From the NCBI RefSeq assembly GCF_016587355.1, contig NZ_BNJF01000001.1:1240001-1304000 (forward strand): DNA of 64,000 bases, given 5' to 3'. Below the pieces are notes generated by a model. The model did not search any database. It had not been told where the DNA came from and saw nothing but the letters and a program-made list of their open reading frames with translations. Source of the stretch: Ktedonospora formicarum. GTDB lineage: Bacteria > Chloroflexota > Ktedonobacteria > Ktedonobacterales > Ktedonobacteraceae. Of this stretch, positions 16,353-26,196 are shown piece by piece. Within the stretch, counting starts at the first letter, position 1. Each line of letters begins with the position of its first letter. A program made the position numbers and the translations under genes.

Positions 16353-17084
16353 TTAAAGATTCTGGGCGACAACCTGGCCGCGAAAAACATAGCCTATGCC
16401 CGGCTCAGTAATGATATAGCGTGGATGGGATGGCGTCTCCTCCACCTTAAGGCGCAATTGCCTCACATAGACTCGCAAGTAATCAGACTCTTCGCCATAT
16501 TCTGGGCCCCATACTAAGCGCAACAGGTTGCGATGCGTCAATACACGGCCCGCGCTTAACATGAGTTGCTTTAAGAGCTCGAATTCTGTAGGTGTGAGGC
16601 GAACCTCATGCTTACCAGCCCGCACCTGACGTCGTACCAAGTCCATAGAGAGATATTGGTCTTCACTAACCAGTATCTCTGCCTGCTTCAGATTATCATC
16701 AGATGACTGTGTGCGCCGCAAGCAGACACGCACACGTGCCATTAACTCCTCACTGCCGAAGGGTTTAGTCAGATAGTCGTCCGCTCCCAGGTCCAGAGCC
16801 TTCACTTTTTGCTTTTCCTCGCTTATAGCGGAAAGAACAATAATCGGCGGCTTGGGTCCCTGGTGGCGGATCTCGATACAGACATCAAGGCCATCATACT
16901 CCCCTGGCATACACAAATCCAGCAGAATCAGGTCAGGATGATGCAAGCGAACCATATCCAATGCATCTTTTCCATTCCCAGCGACAAGCACTTCGTATCC
17001 ACCCGCCAGTAAGTTCTTGCGAAGAACCCGCTGGATCACTTCTTCGTCATCCACAACGAGTATGCGCTTCCCTTTAGCTTTCAT
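16353..17084 (-). CDS. OmpR/KdpE-type response regulator
   Basis: 243 residues. The receiver domain covers 1-120 (VVDDEEV; phospho-acceptor LLDLCMPG near Asp56; LGADDYLTKPF). The winged-helix DNA-binding domain covers 140-240 (VRLTPTEFELLKQLMLSAGRVLTHRNLLRLVWG, then YLRVYVRQLRLKVE). The start has a GGAG SD and overlaps the end of the upstream histidine kinase gene by 11 bases, so the two are a cognate pair. The closest known pattern is KdpDE, but no kdp transporter is nearby, so the target is unknown. Confidence 0.93.
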   Translation of the reverse strand: MKAKGKRILVVDDEEVIQRVLRKNLLAGGYEVLVAGNGKDALDMVRLHHPDLILLDLCMPGEYDGLDVCIEIRHQGPKPPIIVLSAISEEKQKVKALDLGADDYLTKPFGSEELMARVRVCLRRTQSSDDNLKQAEILVSEDQYLSMDLVRRQVRAGKHEVRLTPTEFELLKQLMLSAGRVLTHRNLLRLVWGPEYGEESDYLRVYVRQLRLKVEETPSHPRYIITEPGIGYVFRGQVVAQNL

Positions 17085-19905
17085 GATGATTCTCCTGGAC
17101 TACTTCTTGTACAGGTTGTGCGATTGCGTCCATAGGATCCATCCTATTGCGCGTATGCGCGAAACCAGGCTGATGCTCTTGTTCCAGCGATATTCTCGCG
17201 TGCGGATACAGAGGCACAGTGAAAATAAAGCAAAGACCCGTTCCTCCTCGCTCATCACTCACTTCGCCAATACGCTTTGTCACGTCCTCTTTGGTGGTTT
17301 CAACCCAGATTTTGCCCTGGTGAGCGTCGATAATACCTTTACAGATCGCCAGGCTCAAACCATTGCCATAGGTACGCGAACTATAGAAGGCTGTAAAGAC
17401 GCGTTCGCTCTCCTCTTCCGGAATGCCGCTAATGTTATAACCAATAACTGACACACGTAATGAGTCTTCTACTTTCTCCGCACGAACAGTAACGGTACTC
17501 TGTGGGGGACTATGACGCGCAGCATTCTCTATAAGATTATAAAATACTCTTTCCAGTTGTACATGGTCAACATAGGCCATCAGAGATACATCTGGAAGAA
17601 TAATCTCAATATGATGCTCACTGGCAACGCGATTCAGCTTAACGAGTGCGCCATGGATCACTTCAGCAACCTCGCACCATGAGTGTTGAAGGACTAGTGC
17701 TCCCATTTCGATTCGCGATAATTCCACCAGAGCATTAACGAGCACGCTCAAATGGTCTGTTTCGCTCTCAATATCACCAAGCAAAATTCGGCGATCTGCT
17801 TCATCCCATTCCAGATCTTCTTGTAAGAGCCCTGTAACTGCTGCTTTAATCGTTGTTAGAGGAGTTCGTAAATCGTGTGAGACTGAGGAGAGAAGCGCGG
17901 AGCGATTTCGTTCGTCGCGCGCCTGCTCTGTGACATCCCGCGCCTGAAGTACATATGAAATCAGGTGGCCATCGTCAGCGAATAATTCATGGCGTCGGAG
18001 ATGATAATAATAATCGGTCGACATACTCTCCATTTCGCGTCTGGTATGCCGCCTATTCGTCATAGAGGTGTTCTCTCTCTCCGGATGTGCCATAACAGCA
18101 CAGCGCACACCTTGAGCGTAACCCAGACCTTGCACAAAACTTTGTAGATAGTGACGCACCTCGTCGGCATTACGCGTCCGAGACAAGAGGCCTGAGAAGG
18201 CATTCTCCAGAGTAATAACACCCTCTTGCTGCTGGCGCCGCGCAAGCCAGAATGGCGAATTATAAACACTGTAGACATCAGCAAGCTTGTTCATGCTACC
18301 TGCCAATTGCGCGTCACAAAGTGCCTGAGCGTTGGGGTTCAAATATAGACAGTAGCCATTTATATCCACAACAATCCAGGCATCGTCTTTGCCATTTTCA
18401 CGCTCGATCAAACGACTCAGTTCACCTAGCCATCCTGTTTCCTCAAGTGCAGTCTCTGCTGTTCGCGTTAACCAACGCACAGCCGCAGATTCTTCGCCAG
18501 CCTCATCCCTCTCCACAGCAAAGGGAATCTGAGAACTGTCTTCCCTCTCTTTTGTTAGCGCTTCCAGTAGATGGCTTTCACCGGGCAATCCTTGCTCAGC
18601 CAGATCAGCATAAATCATGGATTGCCAGTTCCATTCCTCTTTCGTGAGCAGGTGATTACCCACAAAACGGAGGATACTTTGCAGGCTAATACCATAGGTA
18701 CGCTCTGTCTCTTCTCTTAGCTGCTCAATCAGCGTCAGGTCTTCGGCGGCTCGCGCAGCCTTCACCTCAGCACTCGTCGGTTCTTCATTTCGCTGAAGCA
18801 CATGCGCACGCTCAAGCTGCTCAAGAGCACGCTGGAAACGGCTTCGTTGATGAGCTGACTCTAAGAGCATCCCATTGTGAATGGCGAATGTAGCCTGACT
18901 GGCAAAGAGCGAGAGAATTTCTACTTTAAGTGGAGTAAAGCCACCAGCGTCTGGAGCACAGAGTAACAGCGCTCCTAGCACAGTTGTCCCCGATACCAAA
19001 GGATAGCAGAGAATCGAAAGCATACCCAGCTCTTCAGCAAAGAAACGGCTCATAGGGAAGCGCACATCCGTGGCAATGTTGTCCGAGACAAGGCGCGTCT
19101 GCGTTCTCAGCGTTTGACTGAGAATGCAGAAATCACTAAGCGATTTCTGACTGACAATCCTTTGTAAGCGCTTCGCGTCAAGCCCCTTCTGAGCCTCCAG
19201 GCGCATTCTACCTTCGCGTTGTCCTAACATAATAATCGCAGAGGAGACATTTAAAGCGCTGGCAATACCAGCTACAATACGCGAAAGAATGGTAGGCAAA
19301 TCGATACGGGAGGTTAGAGCACTGGAGACGTCCTGCAAAGCCTGACGCTGGCGATCATAAATAACCGCACTTCCTCCGAGTTGTGCGCGCTCAATCGCAG
19401 CTGCCAGTACTTTTGCAACTCCATCAATGAGGCGTTGCAAAGTCGTATCGGCATAGGTATTCAGCCCCACGCTTCCCAATTCCAGCGCACCTAATACTCG
19501 TTTATCTTCCAGAACAAGGGGTGCAATGACGGTAGAACGAAGCTGAGCCTGTCCACTCAGCGCATCGCCAGTCTCACCAGGAGGACCATCAAGACCGTCA
19601 GGATAGTTATTCACCATGAGCATTGGAGAACCCAATACTTGCTCTAACATTGAGCCCTGAAGCGGGTGCTGATGTGGGAAAACACGCCACTCACGCCCCT
19701 CGCGGCGACATACAGCAACACGCACTGCTTGGCGATCATGCCGCAACAATACCACGCCGAACACATCAAAAGGGATAGCCTGCTCAAGTTCAGCCGCGAG
19801 CAGGGCATAGTTAGGCTTGGCATCACGTACGCTTGTCACAATGCGGATGACACGCTCAATGATCGCCGATTCTTCTACCGTCGATGTGTTCGTTCTAGCA
19901 TCCAT
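17074..19905 (-). CDS. GAF-type sensor histidine kinase with a degenerate ATP-binding motif
   Basis: 943 residues, with no membrane segments. Two GAF domains (about 15-175 and 190-355) precede a linker and a PAS-like domain (about 495-640). A KdpD-like HisKA follows (SSVSHDLRTPLTTIK, His677), then an ATPase domain (N box NLIENAARHS). The G1 box reads GYNISGIP near 822-829, where DxGxG is expected, so the adenine-binding Asp and first Gly are missing. G2 reads GNGLSLAICKG. It is paired with the regulator gene that overlaps it. It may be a weak kinase, a phosphatase or an allosteric partner. A C-terminal tail of about 40 residues has no domain. Confidence 0.9.
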   Translation of the reverse strand: MDARTNTSTVEESAIIERVIRIVTSVRDAKPNYALLAAELEQAIPFDVFGVVLLRHDRQAVRVAVCRREGREWRVFPHQHPLQGSMLEQVLGSPMLMVNNYPDGLDGPPGETGDALSGQAQLRSTVIAPLVLEDKRVLGALELGSVGLNTYADTTLQRLIDGVAKVLAAAIERAQLGGSAVIYDRQRQALQDVSSALTSRIDLPTILSRIVAGIASALNVSSAIIMLGQREGRMRLEAQKGLDAKRLQRIVSQKSLSDFCILSQTLRTQTRLVSDNIATDVRFPMSRFFAEELGMLSILCYPLVSGTTVLGALLLCAPDAGGFTPLKVEILSLFASQATFAIHNGMLLESAHQRSRFQRALEQLERAHVLQRNEEPTSAEVKAARAAEDLTLIEQLREETERTYGISLQSILRFVGNHLLTKEEWNWQSMIYADLAEQGLPGESHLLEALTKEREDSSQIPFAVERDEAGEESAAVRWLTRTAETALEETGWLGELSRLIERENGKDDAWIVVDINGYCLYLNPNAQALCDAQLAGSMNKLADVYSVYNSPFWLARRQQQEGVITLENAFSGLLSRTRNADEVRHYLQSFVQGLGYAQGVRCAVMAHPERENTSMTNRRHTRREMESMSTDYYYHLRRHELFADDGHLISYVLQARDVTEQARDERNRSALLSSVSHDLRTPLTTIKAAVTGLLQEDLEWDEADRRILLGDIESETDHLSVLVNALVELSRIEMGALVLQHSWCEVAEVIHGALVKLNRVASEHHIEIILPDVSLMAYVDHVQLERVFYNLIENAARHSPPQSTVTVRAEKVEDSLRVSVIGYNISGIPEEESERVFTAFYSSRTYGNGLSLAICKGIIDAHQGKIWVETTKEDVTKRIGEVSDERGGTGLCFIFTVPLYPHARISLEQEHQPGFAHTRNRMDPMDAIAQPVQEVVQENHHES

Positions 19906-19974
19906 GGCTTTTCCTAATAAACAGTTCTATGCGACCACTTCTCTAAGGGAGAGAGACACATCACTAGGCCCCAT

Positions 19975-20002
19975 CTTATACTACAAGTATGATAGAAGAC
20001 AA
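19975..20002 (-). promoter_or_regulatory. Promoter of the histidine kinase/regulator operon
   Basis: On the minus strand TTGTCT (20002-19997), a 16-base spacer and TATAAG (19980-19975) stand about 70 bases before the kinase start. Both boxes are good sigma-70 matches. Confidence 0.6.
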
Positions 20003-20384
20003 GTTTCTTGTACAAAAGGGTGCAATATTTACTTATAGGGTACTTTTATACATGAAAGCTGCAATCCAAATCGACTCATATCGCATCAAAGTATACCATA
20101 GTGCTGGGCTTTGTCGTCAATATGGGCGAATAGAATCGCTCGAACTTCGCATTTGTCTTATAATAGGATTCATTTAACCGAAGAATGGCTGTTCTCCCAT
20201 CGCAGCCTTAGACTTACTCTGCAAGTGTACCATACTCCTTCGTGTTATCCCTTCCCTAAATATCCCCAGAATATGAAACATCTATCATAATACGCCCGAT
20301 TTACCTATAAACATCTATAATATCAACCCACATTAGTGAACACTTTGTCACAAAAATCCCTAAAACTACCAGTTATCCGCCATT

Positions 20385-20413
20385 TTGCTGATCGCTAATC
20401 GTCTCTATATAGA
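20385..20413 (+). promoter_or_regulatory. Promoter of the PhoD-like gene
   Basis: TTGCTG (20385-20390), a 17-base spacer and TATAGA (20408-20413), about 57 bases before the chosen start. Spacing is ideal and both boxes are good. Confidence 0.65.
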
Positions 20414-20469
20414 AAGGACTCCTGAGAACAATTCTAGGGTCCTACCCGATGAAAGGATGCTGCAATACT

Positions 20470-22191
20470 ATGACCCTTCCACTGGTTGGACCAATTGTGC
20501 GTGCTACCACTACTTCGGAAGCCATCATCTGGGCAGAGTTCGCCTATCCCTGCAAAGTAACAGTAACAGCCTACCCTCTCCACACCCCTTCAAGCGGAGC
20601 CATCCACACTACGGTATCAACACTTAGAGCTGGGGGCCATTTCTATGCTGTCGCTCGACTCAATGGCCTCACACCTGCGACTTGGTATACCTATGAACTC
20701 CACACCCTCCCTGAAGCCACCTCTACTATTCCCTCCAATGCTCAACTCCGCCAGTGCTTCCGCACCTTCGCAGCTTCCAACATTGAACAAAAGTCTTCCT
20801 TGCGAATCGCATACGGCTCTTGCCGTAAGCTGGATCACCCTGAAAAAGATACGCTGACGGCTTTTGGTTCCTGGTTAGAGGAGCACTTTGAGCAGCGAGA
20901 TGACTTATGGCCTCATGTGCTACTCATGATTGGGGACCAGATCTATGCCGATCAGCCTCCCCCTGACTTAGCATCTCAGGTTAATCCAGTCGCCTCACGC
21001 TTTGAGGAGTTCACAACCCTTTATAAGCACGCCTGGACCTATGATCAGGGCATACGCCAGGTCCTTGCCATGCTGCCAACGTATATGATATTCGATGACC
21101 ATGAGATTACCAATAATTGGAACGCGGCACCCAATTGGCAGCAACAGGCCCTGCGTAACGGACAGGAACAAACCATTGTGGATGGCTTGGTCGCGTACTG
21201 GCTCTATCAAGGCTGGGGTAATCTCCCCTCCAATGCCACAACCCCACATCCGCTACTCGCTCTTACACAGGCAGCACAGGAGAGTGGCGAGGACGCTCTT
21301 GAGGCTTTGCGGTACTCCATACGTACAACGCTTAGTGAGACAACCCACATTCCCTGGCACTATAGCATCGCGACCAGCCCCTCGATCTTTGTTACCAATA
21401 CACGTACAGAGCGCACCTCGGGGCTCGCGGCAAATGATGAACGTATCTACGCTCCCACTTCGATTCTGGGCGATGAACAGATGCAGGATTTTCAATCGTG
21501 GCTAGATGACAACCCAGATGCCGTAACCCTCCTGGTCTCCTCGGTTCCTCTTTTGCTTCCGCCACTAATCGGCCTGGTTGAATACTATGCAGGGCAGCGT
21601 CTCTGGAGCGCCCAGCGAGGTATACGAGGTTGCCTGGGGCGCTGGCTGGCTCAACTGCAAATCAAGGTAGCGGAGAAGGCCAGCTTTGATCACTGGCCCC
21701 TCTATGCCGCGAGCTGGCGCGCTCTTCTCACCATGCTCAACCAGCGCCAGGGAATATCACTCATTCTCTCAGGAGATGTTCACTTCTCATACGCGGTCTC
21801 CGCCGAAACCAGCGCTGAGCAAATGTCACTTCTTCAATTTGTGTGCACCCCTTTCCAAAACGCACTCAGTTCGTCTGATCGTCGGAAGATAGTTTGGCAA
21901 TCTTTCTTCCAAGGCACAAGTTATGGAGACTTACGCACACGCCTGCTTCCGCTACAGCCCAAACATAAGACAGCCGAGATCAAGCGTAATCATCTCTACC
22001 AGGATTCTCTGGCATTGCTTACTCTGCAAACCGAAATGCCCACAAAATATCAGATCAGTCATACCTACTTTGGTCTCATCGATGATCGGCTTAAAGAGGT
22101 CGCACACGTCACACTACCAGCACTTTCACAACCACAGAAGCGCAACCAATCAAGTGGTCACAAGGTAGATGAGTCAGTACGCACGGTATAA
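20470..22191 (+). CDS. PhoD-like alkaline phosphatase family protein
   Basis: About 573 residues. A fibronectin-like N-terminal domain (about 1-110) precedes a PhoD metallophosphatase domain. Visible metal and catalytic motifs are GSCRK, MIGDQIYAD, FDDHEITNNW and LSGDVHFSYA. Family members hydrolyse phosphodiesters and monoesters using Fe/Ca centres and are often exported by the Tat system. Here no Tat or Sec signal peptide is visible, so it may be cytoplasmic. ATG 20470 has GAAAGGA 12 bases upstream; ATG 20449, seven codons earlier, has no SD. It is a single gene with its own promoter, convergent with the AttH-like lipoprotein gene. Confidence 0.85.
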   Translation: MTLPLVGPIVRATTTSEAIIWAEFAYPCKVTVTAYPLHTPSSGAIHTTVSTLRAGGHFYAVARLNGLTPATWYTYELHTLPEATSTIPSNAQLRQCFRTFAASNIEQKSSLRIAYGSCRKLDHPEKDTLTAFGSWLEEHFEQRDDLWPHVLLMIGDQIYADQPPPDLASQVNPVASRFEEFTTLYKHAWTYDQGIRQVLAMLPTYMIFDDHEITNNWNAAPNWQQQALRNGQEQTIVDGLVAYWLYQGWGNLPSNATTPHPLLALTQAAQESGEDALEALRYSIRTTLSETTHIPWHYSIATSPSIFVTNTRTERTSGLAANDERIYAPTSILGDEQMQDFQSWLDDNPDAVTLLVSSVPLLLPPLIGLVEYYAGQRLWSAQRGIRGCLGRWLAQLQIKVAEKASFDHWPLYAASWRALLTMLNQRQGISLILSGDVHFSYAVSAETSAEQMSLLQFVCTPFQNALSSSDRRKIVWQSFFQGTSYGDLRTRLLPLQPKHKTAEIKRNHLYQDSLALLTLQTEMPTKYQISHTYFGLIDDRLKEVAHVTLPALSQPQKRNQSSGHKVDESVRTV

Positions 22192-22194
22192 GAT

Positions 22195-22230
22195 ACGGCG
22201 GCACCTCTTCAGATGGAGAGGTGCCGCCGT
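22195..22230. terminator. Bidirectional hairpin between convergent genes
   Basis: A perfect 14-bp stem (ACGGCGGCACCTCT) with an 8-base loop sits 3 bases after the PhoD-like stop and 16 bases from the convergent lipoprotein stop. There is no T run, so it may work with Rho or as a 3' end stabiliser. Confidence 0.6.
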
Positions 22231-22246
22231 GTGAGTAGAAACGAGG

Positions 22247-23332
22247 CTACTTGAGATAGCCAGTAAGCTCGATATAGCCCTGACCAGTAAGATTTTGTTT
22301 GTCCTGTCGCCCCTCAATTTCGACTGCGCCCTCCCAGTAGGTCTTCCCAGTTGTGCGCGTCGTGACGAGTTCTTGATCCTTAAGTAAGGGCCGAATCGTC
22401 AGATCCAGTCCCAGATCCTGGATCATGACACGCCAGCCAGAGGGGTAGGTAATACCAGTAGTAGGGCTGGTCCAATGCTCTAAAACTGTGTTCTTGACAG
22501 CCTGCGCGGGTATCACGCGATCCTGTCCCTGGTTGCCGATATAGCCCGCATAAGTGGAGATGACATTCCCTTTATCATCGCGAATGAAATAGATCATAAT
22601 ATCCGCTCCATTGCTGAGTTGCAGGCTATACCAGTCCCAACCGCTAGATCCCAGGGTCAGGAAATTTCCCCACTGGTGATCCATCCATGCCTGCCCGCTG
22701 ACCTGGAGCGGCTGTCCATGATCAGTCAGGGTTCCACGCACACTCATTCGTGTGCGCGAGTAGTAATACGAGAAACCACCCAGCCCATAGGTAATTAGCC
22801 CATTACCATTATGCAAAGCGGGAGGCTTCATGCTACTAAGATCAAGCTTGATAGCATACTCTTTCATCGCGGCCTGAAGATGATCGTGTCCATTGAATCC
22901 CTGAATGGTCCAATCACCAACACTGGCATGAATGCCCTGAGTCTTAGATTTCTCCACAGGTATCATGATGCTACGCTGGTCATAGGCAAAGCGCTGACGA
23001 GAGAGGTCGCTGATCGCGAAGTGCGCGGTATAGAGTGGCGGCAGATCACTACGCAAGCTCTGGAAGATGACAAGCTCAAAACCATAGTGCTTCCCCTGTT
23101 CTCCATCCAGGTGACCAGTATAGTACCACCACTCGGTAAGGTAGTTGTGTGCGCCCTCATCCTTAGGCAGGCTGGCAGGCGGGAGAGACGGCTGTTGATT
23201 CGCGGTTTTGACCAATGGCAATTGCGCGTCTGTCTCAACCATACCAGGAAAGGCGCAGGATGAGAGCAGAACGCAGTACCCTAACAGAAGCGCCAGACTT
23301 GCCCGTCTCCATAGACTCATCATACGCATCAT
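22247..23332 (-). CDS. AttH/carotenoid 1,2-hydratase-like lipoprotein
   Basis: 361 residues. The N-terminus is a lipoprotein signal (basic start, hydrophobic core, LLSSC with Cys26 as the lipidated residue). The mature part matches the AttH/CrtC lipocalin-like family: LTEWWYYTGHL, HFAISDL, WMDHQWGNF and WDWYSLQLSNG. CrtC enzymes add water to carotenoids; AttH-type relatives are often of unknown function. Its ATG overlaps the stop of the MMPL gene as ATGA, so the two are co-translated. The lipoprotein could help that exporter or act on a lipid it moves. No carotenoid genes are nearby, which argues against a pigment role. Confidence 0.8.
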   Translation of the reverse strand: MMRMMSLWRRASLALLLGYCVLLSSCAFPGMVETDAQLPLVKTANQQPSLPPASLPKDEGAHNYLTEWWYYTGHLDGEQGKHYGFELVIFQSLRSDLPPLYTAHFAISDLSRQRFAYDQRSIMIPVEKSKTQGIHASVGDWTIQGFNGHDHLQAAMKEYAIKLDLSSMKPPALHNGNGLITYGLGGFSYYYSRTRMSVRGTLTDHGQPLQVSGQAWMDHQWGNFLTLGSSGWDWYSLQLSNGADIMIYFIRDDKGNVISTYAGYIGNQGQDRVIPAQAVKNTVLEHWTSPTTGITYPSGWRVMIQDLGLDLTIRPLLKDQELVTTRTTGKTYWEGAVEIEGRQDKQNLTGQGYIELTGYLK

Positions 23333-25641
23333 TCTTTTCCTCCTACCGGCGCATCTTGCGCATCACGCAATTCTGTCAATGCGGCTCTATCCTCACTCCC
23401 TGTAACCTCGGCAAAGATAGCAGGCTTACGTTGTACTCCCACGAACGGTAACCACCAGTTCCAGTCTCCTAGCAGTCGCATTGTCGCTGGAACCAGCAGA
23501 CCGCGCACAAATGTCGCGTCCATAAAGACTGCCAAGGCCATTCCCACACCTACGGCCTTGACCAGAATCACGTCAGCCGTGGCAAAGCAGGCGCTAACGA
23601 CAATAACAATCACAGCCGCACTCGTAATAATACCGCCACTTCTCTGCAAACCCAGAGCTACCGAACGTGTATTGTCGCCAGTCTGCCAGAAAGATTCTTG
23701 AATCCGCGAGAGAAGGAAGACCTCATAGTCCATCGAGAGACCGAAGATGGTACAGAAGAGTAGAATCGGGCTTGACGCCTCAACAAAGCCCAGCGGCGTA
23801 AAATTGAGGAATTGATGCAAGAAACCATCCTGAAAGATGATGACCAGCGCCCCATAGCTTGCCAGGATAGAGAGGGTGTTCATGAGAATGGCCTTGAGGG
23901 GCAAGACCAACGACCGGAAGAGCAGGAAGAGCACAATGTATGTAATACCAGAAATGATCAGTACCGCTTTGGGAAATTCAGTATAGAGGGTATTAACATA
24001 ATCAATATTCGCCGCTGCTCCACCATCCACCAGAACACTAATCCCATTCCCTGGAGTCGTATTACGAATTGTCTGCGCCAATTCCTGTGAACGAATATCA
24101 TTCATCTCGTATTTACTGACTACCTGAATCAGAAGCGTGTTACCAGAAACGGTCGACTTAAGCAGGGTTCCCAGATAGGGATCGGAGACTAGTTGCTGGT
24201 TCTGATAGAGCAGTTGATATTGCTCCAGGGTAAAACGAGGGTCGGCGCTCACGATACTATCAACACGTTGGACACGTGGATCAGCTTCGATACGCTGAAC
24301 ATATTCATAGAGGTGGCGCACATTATCAGGGCGCAAAGCATCACCCTTCGTCTGCACCGCCAGAATAATAGGTGTCGTCTCACGCATATTGAAACGCTGC
24401 TGCAATAGGTCAAACGCCTGGCGTGAGGGAACATATGGTGGCAAGATAGAGGCATCCGGAGCTGAGAAGCGAACTCCAAGGAAGGGCAGACCAAAAGCAA
24501 TCAGCAGCACCAGCACAGTACTGAAGATACTCACAGGATAGCGCATAACAAACTGCGAGAGACGATACCAGAAGCCGTAATGATCGTCCACAATGGCAGG
24601 TTGACGACGGCGCCACAGACGCGGCACGCGCACTGGCAAGGAGTTAACACGTTCACCCAGAATCATCAGCATCGCTGGTAGAAGTGTCAAGGCAGCAAGC
24701 ACTGCCAGCAATACTACTAGTATCCCTCCTATCCCCACTGAGTGCAGCATGTTGATACTGAAAAACGTCAGGCCAAAGAGGCCAATTGAGACAGTCAGGC
24801 CAGAGAAGGCTACAGCACGACCGGCGGTCGCTACAGTGAGGATAGTCGCTTCATTCACGCTTCTCCCCTGTGCCAGTTCTTCGCGGAAGCGGCTAACCAT
24901 AAAGAGCGAATAGTCCACTCCCAGGCCCAGGCCAAAAAGTGTCGTAATATTGAGTACAAAGATGGAGAGGTCAGTTATCTGTCCCAAGCCAAAGATCAGC
25001 GCTAAGGCGACCACAACGGCAAAGCCACCTACCAGAGTTGGTAAGATAGACGCGACCACGGAACGGAAGACCAGCAATAACGCGATAATGGCAAAGGGGA
25101 AAGCCAGGATCTCAGCGCGCCGCAGATCATTTTCGCTGACCTTCTGAATATCCTCGTAGAAAACTGGACCTCCACCTATTTGATAGGAAAGACCATCAGC
25201 CTTGCCCAGGCGTTGCTCCAATTGCGACAACAATTTGGGGGCATCATTAGAACTTGCCTTGAGCTCTACGTTCACATAAGCCGCGCGCCGATCCTGCGAA
25301 ATCTGACGTGGATTGTCTGTATAGGAGACGATACGCGCGACTTCTGACCAGGAGCGGACTCTGGCTAACGATTGGTCGAGCTTCTGCCCAAAGGCGACAT
25401 CCTCAACATGATACTTGTCACTCGTATAAATTATCTGCACCGATGTAAGATTCAGGTGCAGCTTCTCTGTCAGCAGATTTATAGCTTGCTGAGATTCGAC
25501 GTCAGGGCTAGAGAAGCCCCCAGACCGCAAGACAGAGCTAGCCCTTGGCGCAAAAGGGAGGGCCAACAACCCCGCCAGTACCCAGAATCCAATTATCCAC
25601 CAGCGGTAACGCGTCGCGAACTTCCCAATGGAATAAAACAT
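23329..25641 (-). CDS. MMPL/RND family transporter
   Basis: 770 residues. It shows the classic two-repeat layout: one N-terminal helix, an extracellular loop, then about five helices including the GLGVDYSLFMVSRFREE motif (near residue 235), and the same again in the second half (GLSMDYEVFLLSRI). These Asp-Tyr pairs sit on the proton relay of MMPL proteins, which export lipids or hydrophobic compounds. It is the first gene of a two-gene unit with the AttH-like lipoprotein, overlapping it by 4 bases. The start ATG has an AGAGG SD. The substrate is unknown. Confidence 0.92.
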   Translation of the reverse strand: MFYSIGKFATRYRWWIIGFWVLAGLLALPFAPRASSVLRSGGFSSPDVESQQAINLLTEKLHLNLTSVQIIYTSDKYHVEDVAFGQKLDQSLARVRSWSEVARIVSYTDNPRQISQDRRAAYVNVELKASSNDAPKLLSQLEQRLGKADGLSYQIGGGPVFYEDIQKVSENDLRRAEILAFPFAIIALLLVFRSVVASILPTLVGGFAVVVALALIFGLGQITDLSIFVLNITTLFGLGLGVDYSLFMVSRFREELAQGRSVNEATILTVATAGRAVAFSGLTVSIGLFGLTFFSINMLHSVGIGGILVVLLAVLAALTLLPAMLMILGERVNSLPVRVPRLWRRRQPAIVDDHYGFWYRLSQFVMRYPVSIFSTVLVLLIAFGLPFLGVRFSAPDASILPPYVPSRQAFDLLQQRFNMRETTPIILAVQTKGDALRPDNVRHLYEYVQRIEADPRVQRVDSIVSADPRFTLEQYQLLYQNQQLVSDPYLGTLLKSTVSGNTLLIQVVSKYEMNDIRSQELAQTIRNTTPGNGISVLVDGGAAANIDYVNTLYTEFPKAVLIISGITYIVLFLLFRSLVLPLKAILMNTLSILASYGALVIIFQDGFLHQFLNFTPLGFVEASSPILLFCTIFGLSMDYEVFLLSRIQESFWQTGDNTRSVALGLQRSGGIITSAAVIVIVVSACFATADVILVKAVGVGMALAVFMDATFVRGLLVPATMRLLGDWNWWLPFVGVQRKPAIFAEVTGSEDRAALTELRDAQDAPVGGKE

Positions 25642-26196
25642 GCAAGTACCTCTTGTACCACTTTTGACTTCAGAAATCAGGCTCTTAATCCCTGCCCTTC
25701 ACACCCACTATTGAGAGTCTACCGTTTGTTGACGCCCATCCTCCAACGAGATGGGTAGGAGGGCTATATATCACCATTCGATTGATCTGTTTGAGAACTA
25801 CTCACATAGTATAGGCGCTACAAACCAAAGTGAACAAGGACACTTCATAACTCATTGTGAACAGTCCCAGATTTGTTTTCGCATAAGCTTGGTCTTCCGC
25901 GCCTTCAGCATCCAAGAGATTAGGGGTGTTGTGAGGTAAGCAGACGAATCAGGCAAGAAATTTTGCGCTGAGTTGTCTTGTGCGAGAGCACATACTATAA
26001 TAGTGCTATCCAGCTTTTCAGGTCTTTGCGCGCCAGGGGCGGCGAATTGGCGGGCATACGGCCTCCCTTCGATCCTCACTCCCCACGCCGTAAGGACCTC
26101 CTGCGGCATACGACAGCAATCGCAACTGTAAGAGACCGCAGTGTTCCTGCTTGCGCGCAAGCAGAGAGACGACCCCGTGTTGAGGAGGAAGCAGAC
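25642..26196. other. Divergent region and smpB leader
   Basis: 555 bases between the MMPL gene and smpB. The smpB promoter lies at 25973-26001 and leaves a leader of about 190 bases. That leader ends with a perfect 18-base palindrome (CTGCTTGCG/CGCAAGCAG, 26147-26164) about 20 bases before the smpB SD. No tmRNA gene was recognised here. The open frame running in front of smpB contains the promoter and is not coding. Confidence 0.55.
25973..26001 (+). promoter_or_regulatory. Promoter of smpB
   Basis: TTGTCT (25973-25978), a 17-base spacer and a perfect TATAAT (25996-26001). Confidence 0.75.

Larger units (their letters stand above)
19906..20448. other. Divergent intergenic region between the kinase operon and the PhoD-like gene
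   Basis: About 540 AT-rich bases holding one promoter in each direction (listed separately). Between them I see no gene, no strong inverted repeat and no terminator. Confidence 0.5.

Noticed and set aside
25978..26196. Long N-terminal extension of smpB
   Set aside because: It begins inside the smpB promoter and does not resemble SmpB; ATG 26197 has a strong SD.
26002..26196. tmRNA (ssrA) in the smpB leader
   Set aside because: Too short and without tRNA-like ends or a tag reading frame.
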